This document shows, one piece after another, positions 43,422 to 53,807 of a DNA stretch of 64,000 nucleotides. The stretch covers positions 496,001 to 560,000 of the forward strand of contig CAYNHZ010000002.1 in assembly GCA_964397445.1 (NCBI GenBank), written 5' to 3'. Position numbers and translations under genes: made by a program. Position 1 is the stretch's first letter; each line of letters opens with the position of its first letter. The notes under the pieces were generated by a model. The model worked only from the letters and a program-made list of their open reading frames with translations. It was not told the DNA's origin and ran no database searches. Origin of the DNA: CAYNHZ01 sp964397445. Lineage in GTDB: Bacteria; Bacteroidota; Bacteroidia; Bacteroidales; UBA932.

Positions 43422-44672
43422 ATGGACAGAGTATTAGAAAAAAAAAGGGGACTAAAGAGAAAACATATCCCATATATTGCGGGTGGGGCGATCATAATAA
43501 CATTTGTAATTTGGTCGATTTTCGGCAACCATCAATCTACCCTAAAGATAGATGCTAAATCTCTCATAATCGGAGAGGTTCAAAAAGGACTATTTAACGA
43601 TTTCGTGAGGGTAAATGGCCAAGTCCAACCAATTACTACTATTCAACTCACCCCTTTGGAGGGGGGAGTTGTAGAACAGAGGGTAATTGAGGAGGGGGCT
43701 ATAGTCAAAAAGGGTGATATTATTTTAAGGATGAGCAATTCTCAATTAAATCTCCAAATACTTGAAAGCGAAGCATCATTGGCAGAGAAAGAGAATTTTC
43801 TCCGCAATACGATGGTTACTATGGAGCAAGAAAAACTCTCACTCGAAAAAGACAGACTTCAACTCAATCTTGATGTTGCACGAAAAGAGAGAAAATATAA
43901 ACAAAACGAGCGTCTTTATAAGGAAAATTTGATCGCAAGGGAGGATTATCTTCAAGCAAAAGAGGATTATGAGCTCTCTATCAAAAGTAAGGAACTTGTA
44001 ATAGCCCGTCAGAAACAAGACTCAATCTACCGTTCTACCCAAATAAAGAACTTAGAAGAGAGTTTGGGTAGTATGCGTAAGAGTATGACACTTATAAGGC
44101 AGAGGGTGGATAATTTAAATGTTAAGTCCCCTATTGACGGGCAGTTGGGATCACTAAATATAGTATTGGGACAATCGTTAAATTCGGGGGCAGATATTGG
44201 ACAAATCAACGATTTATCAGACTACAAAATAGAGGCAAAAATTGACGAACACTACATTGACAGGGTTAAAAACGGACTCTCCGCATCATTTGATAGACAA
44301 GGGGGGCAATTTCCTCTTATAGTCAGTAAAGTGTATCCTGAAGTTAAAGATGGACAGTTTAAAACAGACTTTAAATTCACCTCCAAACGCCCAGAGAATA
44401 TCCGTACCGGTCAAACCTATTATATCAACCTTCAATTGGGGCAGCCCGTAGAAGCAATTCTTATTCCCAGGGGTGCATTCTTCCAAAAAACAGGTGGTAT
44501 GTGGATATTTGTAATTAATAAGGAGGGAGATAAGGCATATAAACGCCAGATTAAAATCGGTCGTCAAAATCCTCAGTATTACGAAGTTATTGAAGGACTT
44601 GAAAGTGGGGAAAAGGTCATAATATCAAGTTATGAAAATTATGGAACTAACGAAGTGTTAATTCTGAAATAA
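43422..44672 (+). CDS. HlyD/MacA-type periplasmic adaptor
   Basis: A 416-aa protein. One N-terminal transmembrane helix (about residues 15-35) anchors it, and a lipoyl-like half-motif follows (GGVVEQRVIEEGAIVKKGDII, split by my reading at about 85-105). A long coiled-coil hairpin runs through about 110-225, then the second lipoyl half and barrel (VKSPIDGQLGSLNI, YKIEAKIDEHYIDRVKNG), with a membrane-proximal domain to the end (IKIGRQNPQYYEVIEGLESGEKV). It links the inner-membrane permeases to the TolC channel. It lies 20 bp after tolC and 22 bp before the first permease. Confidence 0.92.
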   Translation: MDRVLEKKRGLKRKHIPYIAGGAIIITFVIWSIFGNHQSTLKIDAKSLIIGEVQKGLFNDFVRVNGQVQPITTIQLTPLEGGVVEQRVIEEGAIVKKGDIILRMSNSQLNLQILESEASLAEKENFLRNTMVTMEQEKLSLEKDRLQLNLDVARKERKYKQNERLYKENLIAREDYLQAKEDYELSIKSKELVIARQKQDSIYRSTQIKNLEESLGSMRKSMTLIRQRVDNLNVKSPIDGQLGSLNIVLGQSLNSGADIGQINDLSDYKIEAKIDEHYIDRVKNGLSASFDRQGGQFPLIVSKVYPEVKDGQFKTDFKFTSKRPENIRTGQTYYINLQLGQPVEAILIPRGAFFQKTGGMWIFVINKEGDKAYKRQIKIGRQNPQYYEVIEGLESGEKVIISSYENYGTNEVLILK

Positions 44673-44694
44673 AAAATATTTTACAATTGATAAA

Positions 44695-47046
44695 ATGAAT
44701 AATCTAAAAAATGCACTCAGACTATTTCTAAAAAAGGGAAATGGAAATATTATTAAGATACTATCTTTAGGCACAGGGTTGGCTATAGGGTTGGTGCTTA
44801 TTTCAAAAGTTTGCTTTGAAATATCGTACAACGATTTTTATCCTAATAAGGATAGGATATATTATATAAAGACTCTATACAGCATTCAGGGTGAGTCAAA
44901 AGAGTTTTCGCAAGTTAGCGGAGCTGTTGCACAAGGATTTAAGGATTATGTTCCCGGAATAGAAGAGGCAACAATGGTCACATCTATTTTTGAGAGCGAA
45001 GTATTTTACACCCCGAATAATGAAAAATATTCGGGAAAATTTATCCTTGTAGATACCAATTTCTTTAAAATATTCTACAGACCTATTTTGACAGGAGATG
45101 CAATTGGTACCCTCTCAAATCCTTTACAAGCAATGGTTTCACGCTCTTTTGCCGAGAAAATGGGTGGAATTTCAGAGGTTATTGGTAAATCACTATACAA
45201 TGAAGATATCCCGAGCATCTCTTTTACCATTGGGGGGGTATTTGAGGATTTTCCGGAGAATAGTACATTTAGATACGATATTTTAGGATCAATGGTTTCA
45301 TATTCAGAAAGAAGTAGAACCAATTGGGTGGGAAATGACAGGTATAGAGCATTTGTGAGGATCTCTCCAAATACAGATCCTTCTTCTCTATCAGATGCAA
45401 TAAGAAAGATGCAGGTTGAAAACCAACCTCTTAATGAAATCGAGAAATATGGGAATAAACTAACATATTTTCTCTCCCCACTGAGAACTCTACATCAAGA
45501 TGATCCGGCGGTTAAAGAGATGAATATATTGCTCTCTATCATAGCATTTGTCTTAATTCTAATATCCACAATGAATTATATTCTTATCTCTATTTCATCT
45601 GTTCTAAAAAGAATTAAAGAGGTAGGGGTACGAAAATGTTATGGTGCAAGCAGAGGGGAAATACGGAAAATAATTGCTACTGAGACACTTTTACATTTGA
45701 TAATATCATTAATTTTATCAGTATTATTGGTTTTCACTTTCAAGGGGACTATTGAAGAGTTAATTAATACCTCTATCCTATCACTTCTCTCTTTACAAAC
45801 CATTATTACACTTTTGATAGTTGTATTTTTAGTATTCATAATCTCATCACTTATCCCCTCCTATTTCTTCCAAAAGGTCCCTGTAGCCACTGTTTTTAGA
45901 TCCTATAAAGAGTCGAAGAGAAAATGGAAACTGAGTCTGCTTTTTGTTCAGTTTACAGCAACTGCCCTCTTAACTTCTACTTTATTCGTTATCGATATGC
46001 AATACAATAAGATGGCTAATGACAAACCGGGATATGAATACGAAAACATCATATTTACCAAAATATCAGGAATTTCCTCTTCTAAGGTGAGTAAAGTAAT
46101 GAGTATTCTAAATGGGGAGTCAAATGTTGATATTGTTGAAACTTCGTATGGAATTCCACTCTATTATTGTTCAGGCAATATGGTTACATTGCCCGATTCC
46201 GATAAAGAGTTGTTTAATATTGCAGACCTATATACTTCCGGTAAAGAATACTTTAGAATGATGGAGTTTGAGTTTATAGAGGGTGTTAGTCCTATCGCTG
46301 AAAACGAAGTTATAGTAAGCCAAAGTTTTGTGGAGAAAATGAATTCGTTTGGATATTGGAATGATGGTGCAGTTGGAAAAAATGTTATTATATCTGAACA
46401 CAAAGGGATTTGTACAGTAAGCGGTGTATATAAAGATTTCAGAATAGGCCCGATATACAATCAAGACAATAGACCGAGTGTAATGTTTTACGGAACATTA
46501 GATAATAGCACTGCTCATTACCTGATGATTAAACTTAAAAAAATGGATAGTAATAGTATTAAGGATATTGCCAATATAATACAAAATTCGCTTCAGAATC
46601 GTGATGTAGAGGTAGTTTCATATAAAGATGAGATTCGTAATCTCTATTCAGAATCAAAGAAGTTTCGTAATACAGTATTTATAGGGGGAATAGTGACACT
46701 ATTAATTGCAATTATAGGGGTTATCGGATATACGAATGATGAAACCAACAGAAGAAGATCAGAGATCGCAATTCGGAAAATAAACGGTGCTACAAAATGG
46801 GAAATAATAAATCTCTTTACAACAAGCATATTATATATTGCAATCCCCTCTATCGCTATAGGTAGCATTGCATCATACTTTGTATCAAATATTTGGCTCA
46901 GACAATTTGCTGATAAAGTTCAACTTTCGCCATTCATATTTATAATTAGTTCAATGATTGTACTGGCTATTATTATATCTGTCCTTATTGTCAAATGTAT
47001 AAAGATTTCAAACTCCAATCCTATTGAATCAATTAAAAACGAATAA
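44695..47046 (+). CDS. MacB/FtsX-type ABC permease, first copy
   Basis: A 783-aa permease with the doubled layout common in Bacteroidetes. A transmembrane helix (about 22-42) and a periplasmic MacB_PCD domain (about 45-275) precede three helices with an FtsX core (about 280-405, IKEVGVRKCYGASRGEIRKI). A second helix follows, then a second periplasmic domain (about 435-650) and a final FtsX core (RRSEIAIRKINGATKWEIIN near 692). The coupling helices RKCYGAS and RKINGAT are where an ATPase would dock. No ATP-binding subunit is encoded in the operon. It is followed 5 bp later by a second permease of the same size. Confidence 0.9.
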   Translation: MNNLKNALRLFLKKGNGNIIKILSLGTGLAIGLVLISKVCFEISYNDFYPNKDRIYYIKTLYSIQGESKEFSQVSGAVAQGFKDYVPGIEEATMVTSIFESEVFYTPNNEKYSGKFILVDTNFFKIFYRPILTGDAIGTLSNPLQAMVSRSFAEKMGGISEVIGKSLYNEDIPSISFTIGGVFEDFPENSTFRYDILGSMVSYSERSRTNWVGNDRYRAFVRISPNTDPSSLSDAIRKMQVENQPLNEIEKYGNKLTYFLSPLRTLHQDDPAVKEMNILLSIIAFVLILISTMNYILISISSVLKRIKEVGVRKCYGASRGEIRKIIATETLLHLIISLILSVLLVFTFKGTIEELINTSILSLLSLQTIITLLIVVFLVFIISSLIPSYFFQKVPVATVFRSYKESKRKWKLSLLFVQFTATALLTSTLFVIDMQYNKMANDKPGYEYENIIFTKISGISSSKVSKVMSILNGESNVDIVETSYGIPLYYCSGNMVTLPDSDKELFNIADLYTSGKEYFRMMEFEFIEGVSPIAENEVIVSQSFVEKMNSFGYWNDGAVGKNVIISEHKGICTVSGVYKDFRIGPIYNQDNRPSVMFYGTLDNSTAHYLMIKLKKMDSNSIKDIANIIQNSLQNRDVEVVSYKDEIRNLYSESKKFRNTVFIGGIVTLLIAIIGVIGYTNDETNRRRSEIAIRKINGATKWEIINLFTTSILYIAIPSIAIGSIASYFVSNIWLRQFADKVQLSPFIFIISSMIVLAIIISVLIVKCIKISNSNPIESIKNE

Positions 47047-47051
47047 TCACT

Positions 47052-49412
47052 ATGATAAAAAAATTTAATAAACAAATTTTTATTATTGTCCTTAATATAT
47101 TAGGACTTACTATCGCATTTACCTCTTTTGCACTGATAATCAAATGGGTGGATTATGAGTTAACGTATGATAAGTGTTATACTGACTACGATAGAATATA
47201 TAGATTGGAGGTGGCTTTTGATATGACTGATCCATCCTCTTATCAAGCAAGTATAGGTCGTCCGATAGGGCGGTTAATTAGTGAGAACACACCCGGAATC
47301 GCGGCGGCAGGAGAAATAGGCTGGAGTAATTCAAAAACAATATCAGATCCTGAAAATAGTAATAAACAGGAGTATAATGTAGAAATCCTTAATATCACAA
47401 GGGAGTTTCTTGATATAATCGATATTAAACCAATTTCAGGAGATAAATCTAAATTTCTGAAAAAGAATGACATATTGATAGCAAAATCTTTGTCGGAAAA
47501 ACTCTTCAAAGATGAAAACCCGATCGGGAAGACACTAAATATGATTGGAGACACCATTCCGTTAAATATTGTTGGGGTATTTGAAGACTATAGAGAGAAT
47601 TCAAGTATTAGAAATGATATATTTGTGAATATGGGAGACGACTTCATTAATGATTATTCCGAGTGGAGTTTTAATTTTTATTTTAAGTTAGACCCAAATT
47701 CAAATAAAGAGGAGATAGAAGAGGCTATTAGGTTACTCCTTTTGGAAAAGCTTGAGATTGGAAAAGATTATCCGATGTACAATAACAAAGAAGCTGTACG
47801 CCTCACAAACATTCACGATATCTATTATACCAACGATATAAAATACGACTCGGTTGATAAAGGTAACATCACCACCACATACTCACTCCTTACAATAGCA
47901 ATACTGATAATTTGTATAGCAATTATCAATTTCTTCAATCTCTCTATAGCAAATATCCCTTCTAATATAAAGAGTATCAATACTAAAAAAATACTCGGTG
48001 ACACACGTATAAATCTTATTATTAATCAAATAATATTTTCTATAATAATTTCCCTCATCTCTTTAGGGTTGAGTATTTTACTGATATATCTCCTAAAAGG
48101 GAGTATCCATATAAGTCAATTATCTAAAATAGCAGCTCTCTCTTCTGATATGAAAATTTTTGTAATAACTTTTGTTATTGCAATCTTATCCGGGATCATT
48201 TCAGCAATATATCCTGCAATATACAGCACATCATTTACCCCTGCAATAATCCTAAAAGGGAGCTTCTCCCTTTCTCCAAAAGGAAAGAAATTAAGATCGT
48301 TATTAATTGCCTTTCAATATATTATATCAATAGTTCTTATTATCATTTCTCTTTTCATCAATATTCAAACCAATTATATGAAACAATACAATATGGGGTT
48401 TGATAGAGAGAATATTTTAACAACACAACTTTCTTGGTCGCTCGCCTCTATGGGGGAGGATTTTAGTGAGATACTGATGAGAAATCCTATAATAAAGGAC
48501 GTAGCCTATGCTGATGGGTATCTTGTTTCAAATGGTAAAATGGGTTGGGGACGCAATTTTAATGGAGAGCAAATCCATTTTGACTGCTTCCCTGTATCAA
48601 CCAATTTCTTAAAGTTCTTCTCAATGGAGATTATTGATGGTCGAGATTTTACAAATGATGATAAACTTAAATCAAATGGCACATATATTTTCAATGAAAC
48701 AGCTTCAAAAAAATTCTCCATTAAAGTTGGAGATAAAATAAATGGTCACGTTAGTGGAGAGGCAGAAATTGTGGGTATTGTTAAAGACTTCAATTTCCAA
48801 CCTCTCCAATACAAAATCAACCCTATTGCCCTCTATGTTATGGGGGCAAATCCTTGGAGACCCCAATTTATGTGTTATATAAAATTGGCTCCGAATAGCA
48901 ATATAAAAGAGAGTTTCGACTATATCAGAAAAGTTATCAAGGAGGTAGATCCAAATATGAAGGATGAGAAAATAGCTATTGATTTCCTTGACAATAGTAT
49001 AAATAATTTATACTTGAAAGAGGAGGCATTGGGTCAATTAATTTTAATATTTTGCATAATATCTATTTTAATCTCTATTATCGGAGTTTTGGGATTAATC
49101 TATTTTGAGACACAGTACAAAAAGAGAGAGATCGGCGTAAGGAGGATATTAGGATCTTCAATAACTGAAATTTTAATCCTTTTCAATAAGTCATATTTAA
49201 AAACAATCATTATTTGTTTTGTCTTAGCTATTCCCATTTCGATTTATATTATAAAGTTATGGCTTAAATCATTTGTTTATCAATCAAATATCCCTTTATG
49301 GATATTTATTGTCGCACTTTTGATTATATCTATCATAACCATCCTTATAATAACATTGAGAAGTTTGTCAGCAGCCTTATCTAATCCGATTAATTCTATT
49401 AAAGCCGAATAA
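47052..49412 (+). CDS. MacB/FtsX-type ABC permease, second copy
   Basis: A 786-aa permease with the same doubled MacB_PCD/FtsX plan as its upstream neighbour. An N-terminal helix (about 10-30) precedes a periplasmic domain (DRIYRLEVAF to about 270), then helices and a first core in which the coupling segment is degraded (NTKKILGDTRINLIINQ). The second periplasmic domain is followed by a final FtsX core with REIGVRRILGSSITEILILF (split across about 690-712). The two proteins may form a heterodimer. Both are rich in Ile and Asn. The substrate is unknown; with TolC and HlyD-like partners, efflux or envelope mechanotransmission is expected (family knowledge). Confidence 0.88.
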   Translation: MIKKFNKQIFIIVLNILGLTIAFTSFALIIKWVDYELTYDKCYTDYDRIYRLEVAFDMTDPSSYQASIGRPIGRLISENTPGIAAAGEIGWSNSKTISDPENSNKQEYNVEILNITREFLDIIDIKPISGDKSKFLKKNDILIAKSLSEKLFKDENPIGKTLNMIGDTIPLNIVGVFEDYRENSSIRNDIFVNMGDDFINDYSEWSFNFYFKLDPNSNKEEIEEAIRLLLLEKLEIGKDYPMYNNKEAVRLTNIHDIYYTNDIKYDSVDKGNITTTYSLLTIAILIICIAIINFFNLSIANIPSNIKSINTKKILGDTRINLIINQIIFSIIISLISLGLSILLIYLLKGSIHISQLSKIAALSSDMKIFVITFVIAILSGIISAIYPAIYSTSFTPAIILKGSFSLSPKGKKLRSLLIAFQYIISIVLIIISLFINIQTNYMKQYNMGFDRENILTTQLSWSLASMGEDFSEILMRNPIIKDVAYADGYLVSNGKMGWGRNFNGEQIHFDCFPVSTNFLKFFSMEIIDGRDFTNDDKLKSNGTYIFNETASKKFSIKVGDKINGHVSGEAEIVGIVKDFNFQPLQYKINPIALYVMGANPWRPQFMCYIKLAPNSNIKESFDYIRKVIKEVDPNMKDEKIAIDFLDNSINNLYLKEEALGQLILIFCIISILISIIGVLGLIYFETQYKKREIGVRRILGSSITEILILFNKSYLKTIIICFVLAIPISIYIIKLWLKSFVYQSNIPLWIFIVALLIISIITILIITLRSLSAALSNPINSIKAE

Positions 49413-49464
49413 TAGTAAGGAACAATATTTGCAGTACCGTTACTCAAATCTAAAAAATGGAGAT

Positions 49465-50139
49465 ATGAGTAACGGTTTTATTTTAATTATTGTTATTGCT
49501 GTTGTTGGATTATTGGTTCAAAGCAAGTTACAAAGCGTTTTTAAAAAATATTCAAAGGTGATATCACCGGGTGGATTAACCGGTAGGGAGATTGCAGAGA
49601 AGATGCTGAGAGACAATGGTATCAAAGATGTCTCTGTCATAAGTACAAAAGGTCAACTAACAGACCACTACAACCCTGCCAAAAAGACAGTTAATCTTAG
49701 TGAAGGGGTATATAATTCAAATAGTGTGTCAGCAGCTGCAGTTGCAGCTCACGAATGTGGTCACGCAGTACAACACGCTATGGGATACACACCATTAAAA
49801 ATGAGATCTGCACTTGTTCCAATAGTACAATTCTCCTCTATGTGGGCTCAGATAGTGATTTTGATAGGTGTATTCACCATCACCTCATTTCCAGCACTCT
49901 TTTGGATAGGTATTGCTATGTTCGCTATGGTTCTCATCTTTAGTTTGATAACACTTCCTGTCGAATACAATGCCTCAAACAGAGCTTTAGTTTGGCTTGA
50001 AAGTTCCAATTCACTACGTCCTCAAGAATTGGCACAAGCAAAAGAGGCACTCTCATGGGCTGCACGCACCTATCTTGTTGCTGCACTATCAGCACTTGCA
50101 ACATTAGTATATTATCTCGGAATAGGGCGAAGAGACTAA
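49465..50139 (+). CDS. Membrane zinc metallopeptidase (YugP-like, PF04298 type)
   Basis: The start at 49465 (MSNGFILI) gives 224 aa; an upstream in-frame start at 49429 is possible but adds a hydrophilic lead. An N-terminal membrane helix is followed by KTVNLSEGVYNSNSVSAAAV and the zinc motif AAHECGHAVQHA (HExxH, near residue 98). Two or more hydrophobic helices come next, then a second family segment with LPVEYNASNRAL (near 165), whose Glu is a possible third ligand. The last helix is near the C-terminus. The natural substrate is unknown. The stop overlaps the opposite AsmA-like gene by 4 bp. Confidence 0.9.
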   Translation: MSNGFILIIVIAVVGLLVQSKLQSVFKKYSKVISPGGLTGREIAEKMLRDNGIKDVSVISTKGQLTDHYNPAKKTVNLSEGVYNSNSVSAAAVAAHECGHAVQHAMGYTPLKMRSALVPIVQFSSMWAQIVILIGVFTITSFPALFWIGIAMFAMVLIFSLITLPVEYNASNRALVWLESSNSLRPQELAQAKEALSWAARTYLVAALSALATLVYYLGIGRRD

Positions 50140-53100
50140 TACTCTTTTACATTTGCTTTCAAAGAGTCACTTATCAACTTCTTCAATTCAAGAGTTCTCT
50201 CTTGAATAGCATTTCGCTTTTCGGGTTTGAAAAGATTGTTGTATTTACAAGGGACGAGTTTAAACTTCATATCATCAAAATTTCCCTTTACCTCAAGTCC
50301 AAGCCTGACAGGAAGTGGGCAATGAACGAGGGAGATATGATAATCAAAAGACATATCAAGATTGTGCCTTCCTGCTATGACTGCCTGATAATTATCCATT
50401 GAGAAAAGGAATGGATACAGATCCACCTCATTTCTAAAAACAGTCATCTCAACCGATAGACTATCAACCTTGTTTTCAGTTTTCTTCTTAAACATAAGGA
50501 GTTTAGAGATCTGCTCAAAGGTCTTACTATCCATCAATACAAGATCTTTTGCCTCAAGAGCTGCGGCTCCACGCAAAGTGGACATTTTTAGGCTATAATC
50601 AGATTTGAGATAAGTTTCCGCAGCAATATGGAACTGCGCTGCACCACCAAATGATTTAAGCATAGGGACAATGGTATCTATTTGAGGAATCATATAGATC
50701 AGCTCAGCAATATCTACATCCAACAGATGGAAATCCATCCCAACAAAAAGGTGATTTCTCCTTGGAGATTTATACATTGCCGTAAGTTGCATCCTTGCAG
50801 CTTTAGAGGTGAAGCCCATCTCTTCGAGCACCACTACCCCGTCTTTAATAATAAGTTTCCCCCCAACATTCTGAATACATCCCCTATTAACATCTGCTAA
50901 TTTAATTTTGGTGTTAAGGGTAACATCAATACCCAAAGGGACTATAAACGGATCGGAATCATTGCCGCTCCTAACTTCGATAGTATCTTCTGTTTTAACA
51001 TCAGAGGAGCCAATTCCACTTACAAGATCCATCAACCTCGTAACATCGGTATAATCAGAAATAAAGTCAAAATTAGCTGTCAATAATCCAGACTTCGACA
51101 AATATTGATCAAGATTTGTTATAATACCGGAAAGATTAAAGTCGGATCGATCAATTATAACCCTACTATTGTTGATGGAGATAAATTCGGGATTAAAATC
51201 AAAATTTATGGTAGGGATATCAATATCTACATCAAGACCTGATTTTCTAAATATCCCTTCATTAAAATCGACTGAAATCTTAGGGCTCCACTTTGTGATA
51301 AAATTGGAAGAATCTTGAGTTTGTCCCCCATTGTTCACACCACTTTTTTCTATAGCAGATAAGTTGATACTTATAGCTTTTGTATCAATTGACATATCGC
51401 TGCCCATAGCCGCATACAACGATCTACTGTTATAATCACATTTAACAGCCATTTTACCTTTATCTTTTTGAGATGGTATCATCATAACAGAGCCAACAGG
51501 GGAATCAATATCTGCCAACAATGTGTCCATTGCTCCAAATAATTCACCAATATTGAAATCGCAAACTATTGGAGTCACAGACATTGTATCAGAGAAATCC
51601 CCTATTCCTATCCTAAAATTGGCATCAGTAAGATTTGCTGAGATGGAGCGTCCTACTACGGCATCCAACTGATCCGAGTCCATTTTGGCACGGAGAACAT
51701 CTTTAAACGGAGCTTTCCGTCCTGATGAAAAAGGTTTTAAATAGATATTCTCCTTTCCATTTGGATAGCTTGTAAATGAGAGGGCTATCTTAGGAGATTT
51801 GACAGAGATAGTATCTTTATATAGAACATCAAAATCGTCGAAATTAATATCACCGGCCACTTTTATTTTGGTCAGATCGATTGTACCCAATTCATCCAAA
51901 TAAAACTCCCCTTTAAGATTTGCATTAGCTATTCCGTTAAGAACTATCCCCATACTGTCGGGCAACATCGGTTTGAGCTCAGGAAGATTCAAATTCGCCC
52001 CCATTTTCACATCACAATACATCCTCCCCAACAGGTCTGAGATATTTCCGGAGAGTGATACCGAACTCTCCCCTGTTTTGGCCGAGAATCTCTTAATAAA
52101 GGCAGAACTTCGAGCCCCTTTATTGAGATCAATCTTGGTAAACAGATCCATATCTACACCCCTAAACAAAAATGGGATAGGGGCATATTTCACAACTCCC
52201 CTCTTTAATAAAATCTCGGCATCTACCTGAGGAAAGACGCCATCCCCATAATCTCCTGTCACTAAAGCATATAGTGATACCTTACCCGCTGCATCATAAT
52301 CTTTCAAGGACTTAGCTAACGATTTAGGGATTATAGAGATCAATTTACGCAAATCCCAATCTTCACAACCTAATTTCATATCCATCCCAATTTTTCCATC
52401 CCCCTTTTGAGCAATGGATCCATCAACTGCCACCGTAAAATCATTTAATAACAAAGAAGCCCCTGTCAAAGTGATGTTTTTATGAGATAATGAACCATTA
52501 AATGGCAATAAAACAGCAATTTGCGAAGATATAAGATAATTCTCGCCTCCCATTTTTAGAGATGTTGACGGAAAAGAGAGATTCATCTCACCGGAGAGGG
52601 TATCTCCCCCCTTTATCCCCTTAACACTCATTTTCACATCATTCAATAGAGCATATATAGCGGAGGAATCACACTTATTGTATGAGATTTGATCAACAGA
52701 AAGGGCAATCTTCGCATCACCATTCTGACCTTCCAAACTTGCAACTATTTTTGAATCCAATCCCGATAATCTCCCCTCTGTTTTTGACAAAACATCTATA
52801 TAAGAAGCAGATAAATTGACTATTCTTATTGTTTGTAAATCTATAATAGAAAATGGGTTAGAAAACGAAGAGGTATCTTCTGGATCATCTTCATTTGGGG
52901 TAGAAGATCGGAAAATATCGTAATTTGTCACTCCGAGTGAGTCTGTAAAGATATTGGCTTTAGTATTGGTCAGTATAAAACTATTCAATACGATCGCATC
53001 TTCTCGCCACCATTTTTTAAAATCTATGGTTGCATTAAAATCCTCAATAGATGCCAAGGTATCCGATGGCGCTCCAGCAATAGGATTGACAAGGGAGAGG

Positions 53101-53321
53101 TTTTTAATATGTACGCTGAAAGAGGGAAATGTACTAAAGAAAGTAAGATCGGCACTCTCAAGCGAACTTTCGCACTTAATCATTTTTGAAAGTTGAGTAC
53201 GGGCAATAGGGGTCAATTTTGAGGGGGTAAAAACCACCCAAATTGCTATCGATATAACAATAATCAAAAGGCCTATTACCGAACCTAAGGTTATGCCGAA
53301 TATTTTAAAAAATTTTTTCAT
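50136..53321 (-). CDS. Large AsmA-like envelope protein
   Basis: A 1061-aa protein with one N-terminal transmembrane helix (about residues 8-31) and then a long beta-rich periplasmic body. An AsmA N-terminal segment (TPIARTQLSKMIKCESSL, SFSVHIKNLSLVNP) opens it. An AsmA_2-like C-terminal region follows (about 820-1040: LIIKDGVVVLEEMGFTSKA, GAAALEAKDLVLMDSKTF, GRHNLDMSFDYHISL, LPVRLGLEVKGNFDD). AsmA/TamB-like proteins are thought to bridge the membranes and aid phospholipid transport or outer-membrane assembly. The size is typical for Bacteroidetes versions. It is encoded alone. Confidence 0.85.
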   Translation of the reverse strand: MKKFFKIFGITLGSVIGLLIIVISIAIWVVFTPSKLTPIARTQLSKMIKCESSLESADLTFFSTFPSFSVHIKNLSLVNPIAGAPSDTLASIEDFNATIDFKKWWREDAIVLNSFILTNTKANIFTDSLGVTNYDIFRSSTPNEDDPEDTSSFSNPFSIIDLQTIRIVNLSASYIDVLSKTEGRLSGLDSKIVASLEGQNGDAKIALSVDQISYNKCDSSAIYALLNDVKMSVKGIKGGDTLSGEMNLSFPSTSLKMGGENYLISSQIAVLLPFNGSLSHKNITLTGASLLLNDFTVAVDGSIAQKGDGKIGMDMKLGCEDWDLRKLISIIPKSLAKSLKDYDAAGKVSLYALVTGDYGDGVFPQVDAEILLKRGVVKYAPIPFLFRGVDMDLFTKIDLNKGARSSAFIKRFSAKTGESSVSLSGNISDLLGRMYCDVKMGANLNLPELKPMLPDSMGIVLNGIANANLKGEFYLDELGTIDLTKIKVAGDINFDDFDVLYKDTISVKSPKIALSFTSYPNGKENIYLKPFSSGRKAPFKDVLRAKMDSDQLDAVVGRSISANLTDANFRIGIGDFSDTMSVTPIVCDFNIGELFGAMDTLLADIDSPVGSVMMIPSQKDKGKMAVKCDYNSRSLYAAMGSDMSIDTKAISINLSAIEKSGVNNGGQTQDSSNFITKWSPKISVDFNEGIFRKSGLDVDIDIPTINFDFNPEFISINNSRVIIDRSDFNLSGIITNLDQYLSKSGLLTANFDFISDYTDVTRLMDLVSGIGSSDVKTEDTIEVRSGNDSDPFIVPLGIDVTLNTKIKLADVNRGCIQNVGGKLIIKDGVVVLEEMGFTSKAARMQLTAMYKSPRRNHLFVGMDFHLLDVDIAELIYMIPQIDTIVPMLKSFGGAAQFHIAAETYLKSDYSLKMSTLRGAAALEAKDLVLMDSKTFEQISKLLMFKKKTENKVDSLSVEMTVFRNEVDLYPFLFSMDNYQAVIAGRHNLDMSFDYHISLVHCPLPVRLGLEVKGNFDDMKFKLVPCKYNNLFKPEKRNAIQERTLELKKLISDSLKANVKEY

Positions 53322-53379
53322 AAACTATCTTTATATAGAAATCTACCACACTCTCAGAGTAGTTGCAAAAAGAATATCG

Positions 53380-53760
53380 TTACATTTTTGTAAATGAAAA
53401 CGATTTATTATAATTGTCTTTATATGACAAAGATTTACTTGTCAATAATGTAACTGTGTACTGTTTAGGAACTTTTTGTCCCCCTGTCATAATGTGAATC
53501 TGAACAAGGTCTGCCTTAATCAAAGTCCAAGTAAACTCTTGAGCTTCACTTTCAGAGACATCATCGGAGGTATCCCAAGTGTGACCTGTTCCATCACTAT
53601 TATAAACATAGTATAGAGTTTTTGCACTGTTCTCTTGCCATTTGCCGATTAAAAGTGCGCTATCGTATGATGGCTCCTCATCTCCACCTCCAAAAGAACA
53701 AGATGCAACCATAAACATAAGTGTAAGAACACTTAATGACATTAAAAATAATTTTTTCAT
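53380..53760 (-). CDS. Small lipocalin-like lipoprotein
   Basis: A 126-aa protein with a signal peptide and lipobox Cys near residue 21 (MVASCSFGG). The mature part reads like a small eight-stranded lipocalin-type barrel: LIGKWQENSAKTLYYVYNSD (W at the barrel start), a GTGHTWDT strand, FTWTLIKADLVQIHI, and a C-terminal KSLSYKDNYNKSFSFTKM strand. Such proteins are common and uncharacterised in Bacteroidetes. It has its own TATTTTTG element upstream. Confidence 0.7.
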   Translation of the reverse strand: MKKLFLMSLSVLTLMFMVASCSFGGGDEEPSYDSALLIGKWQENSAKTLYYVYNSDGTGHTWDTSDDVSESEAQEFTWTLIKADLVQIHIMTGGQKVPKQYTVTLLTSKSLSYKDNYNKSFSFTKM

Positions 53761-53793
53761 TTCAATTAAATATTTGTTTTATTTAGTTATTGG

Positions 53794-53801
53794 CAAAAAT
53801 A
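53794..53801 (-). promoter_or_regulatory. -7 element for the lipocalin-like gene
   Basis: TATTTTTG on the minus strand, 33 nt before the ATG at 53760, just past the stop of the aminotransferase gene. Confidence 0.45.
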
Positions 53802-53807
53802 GTAATT

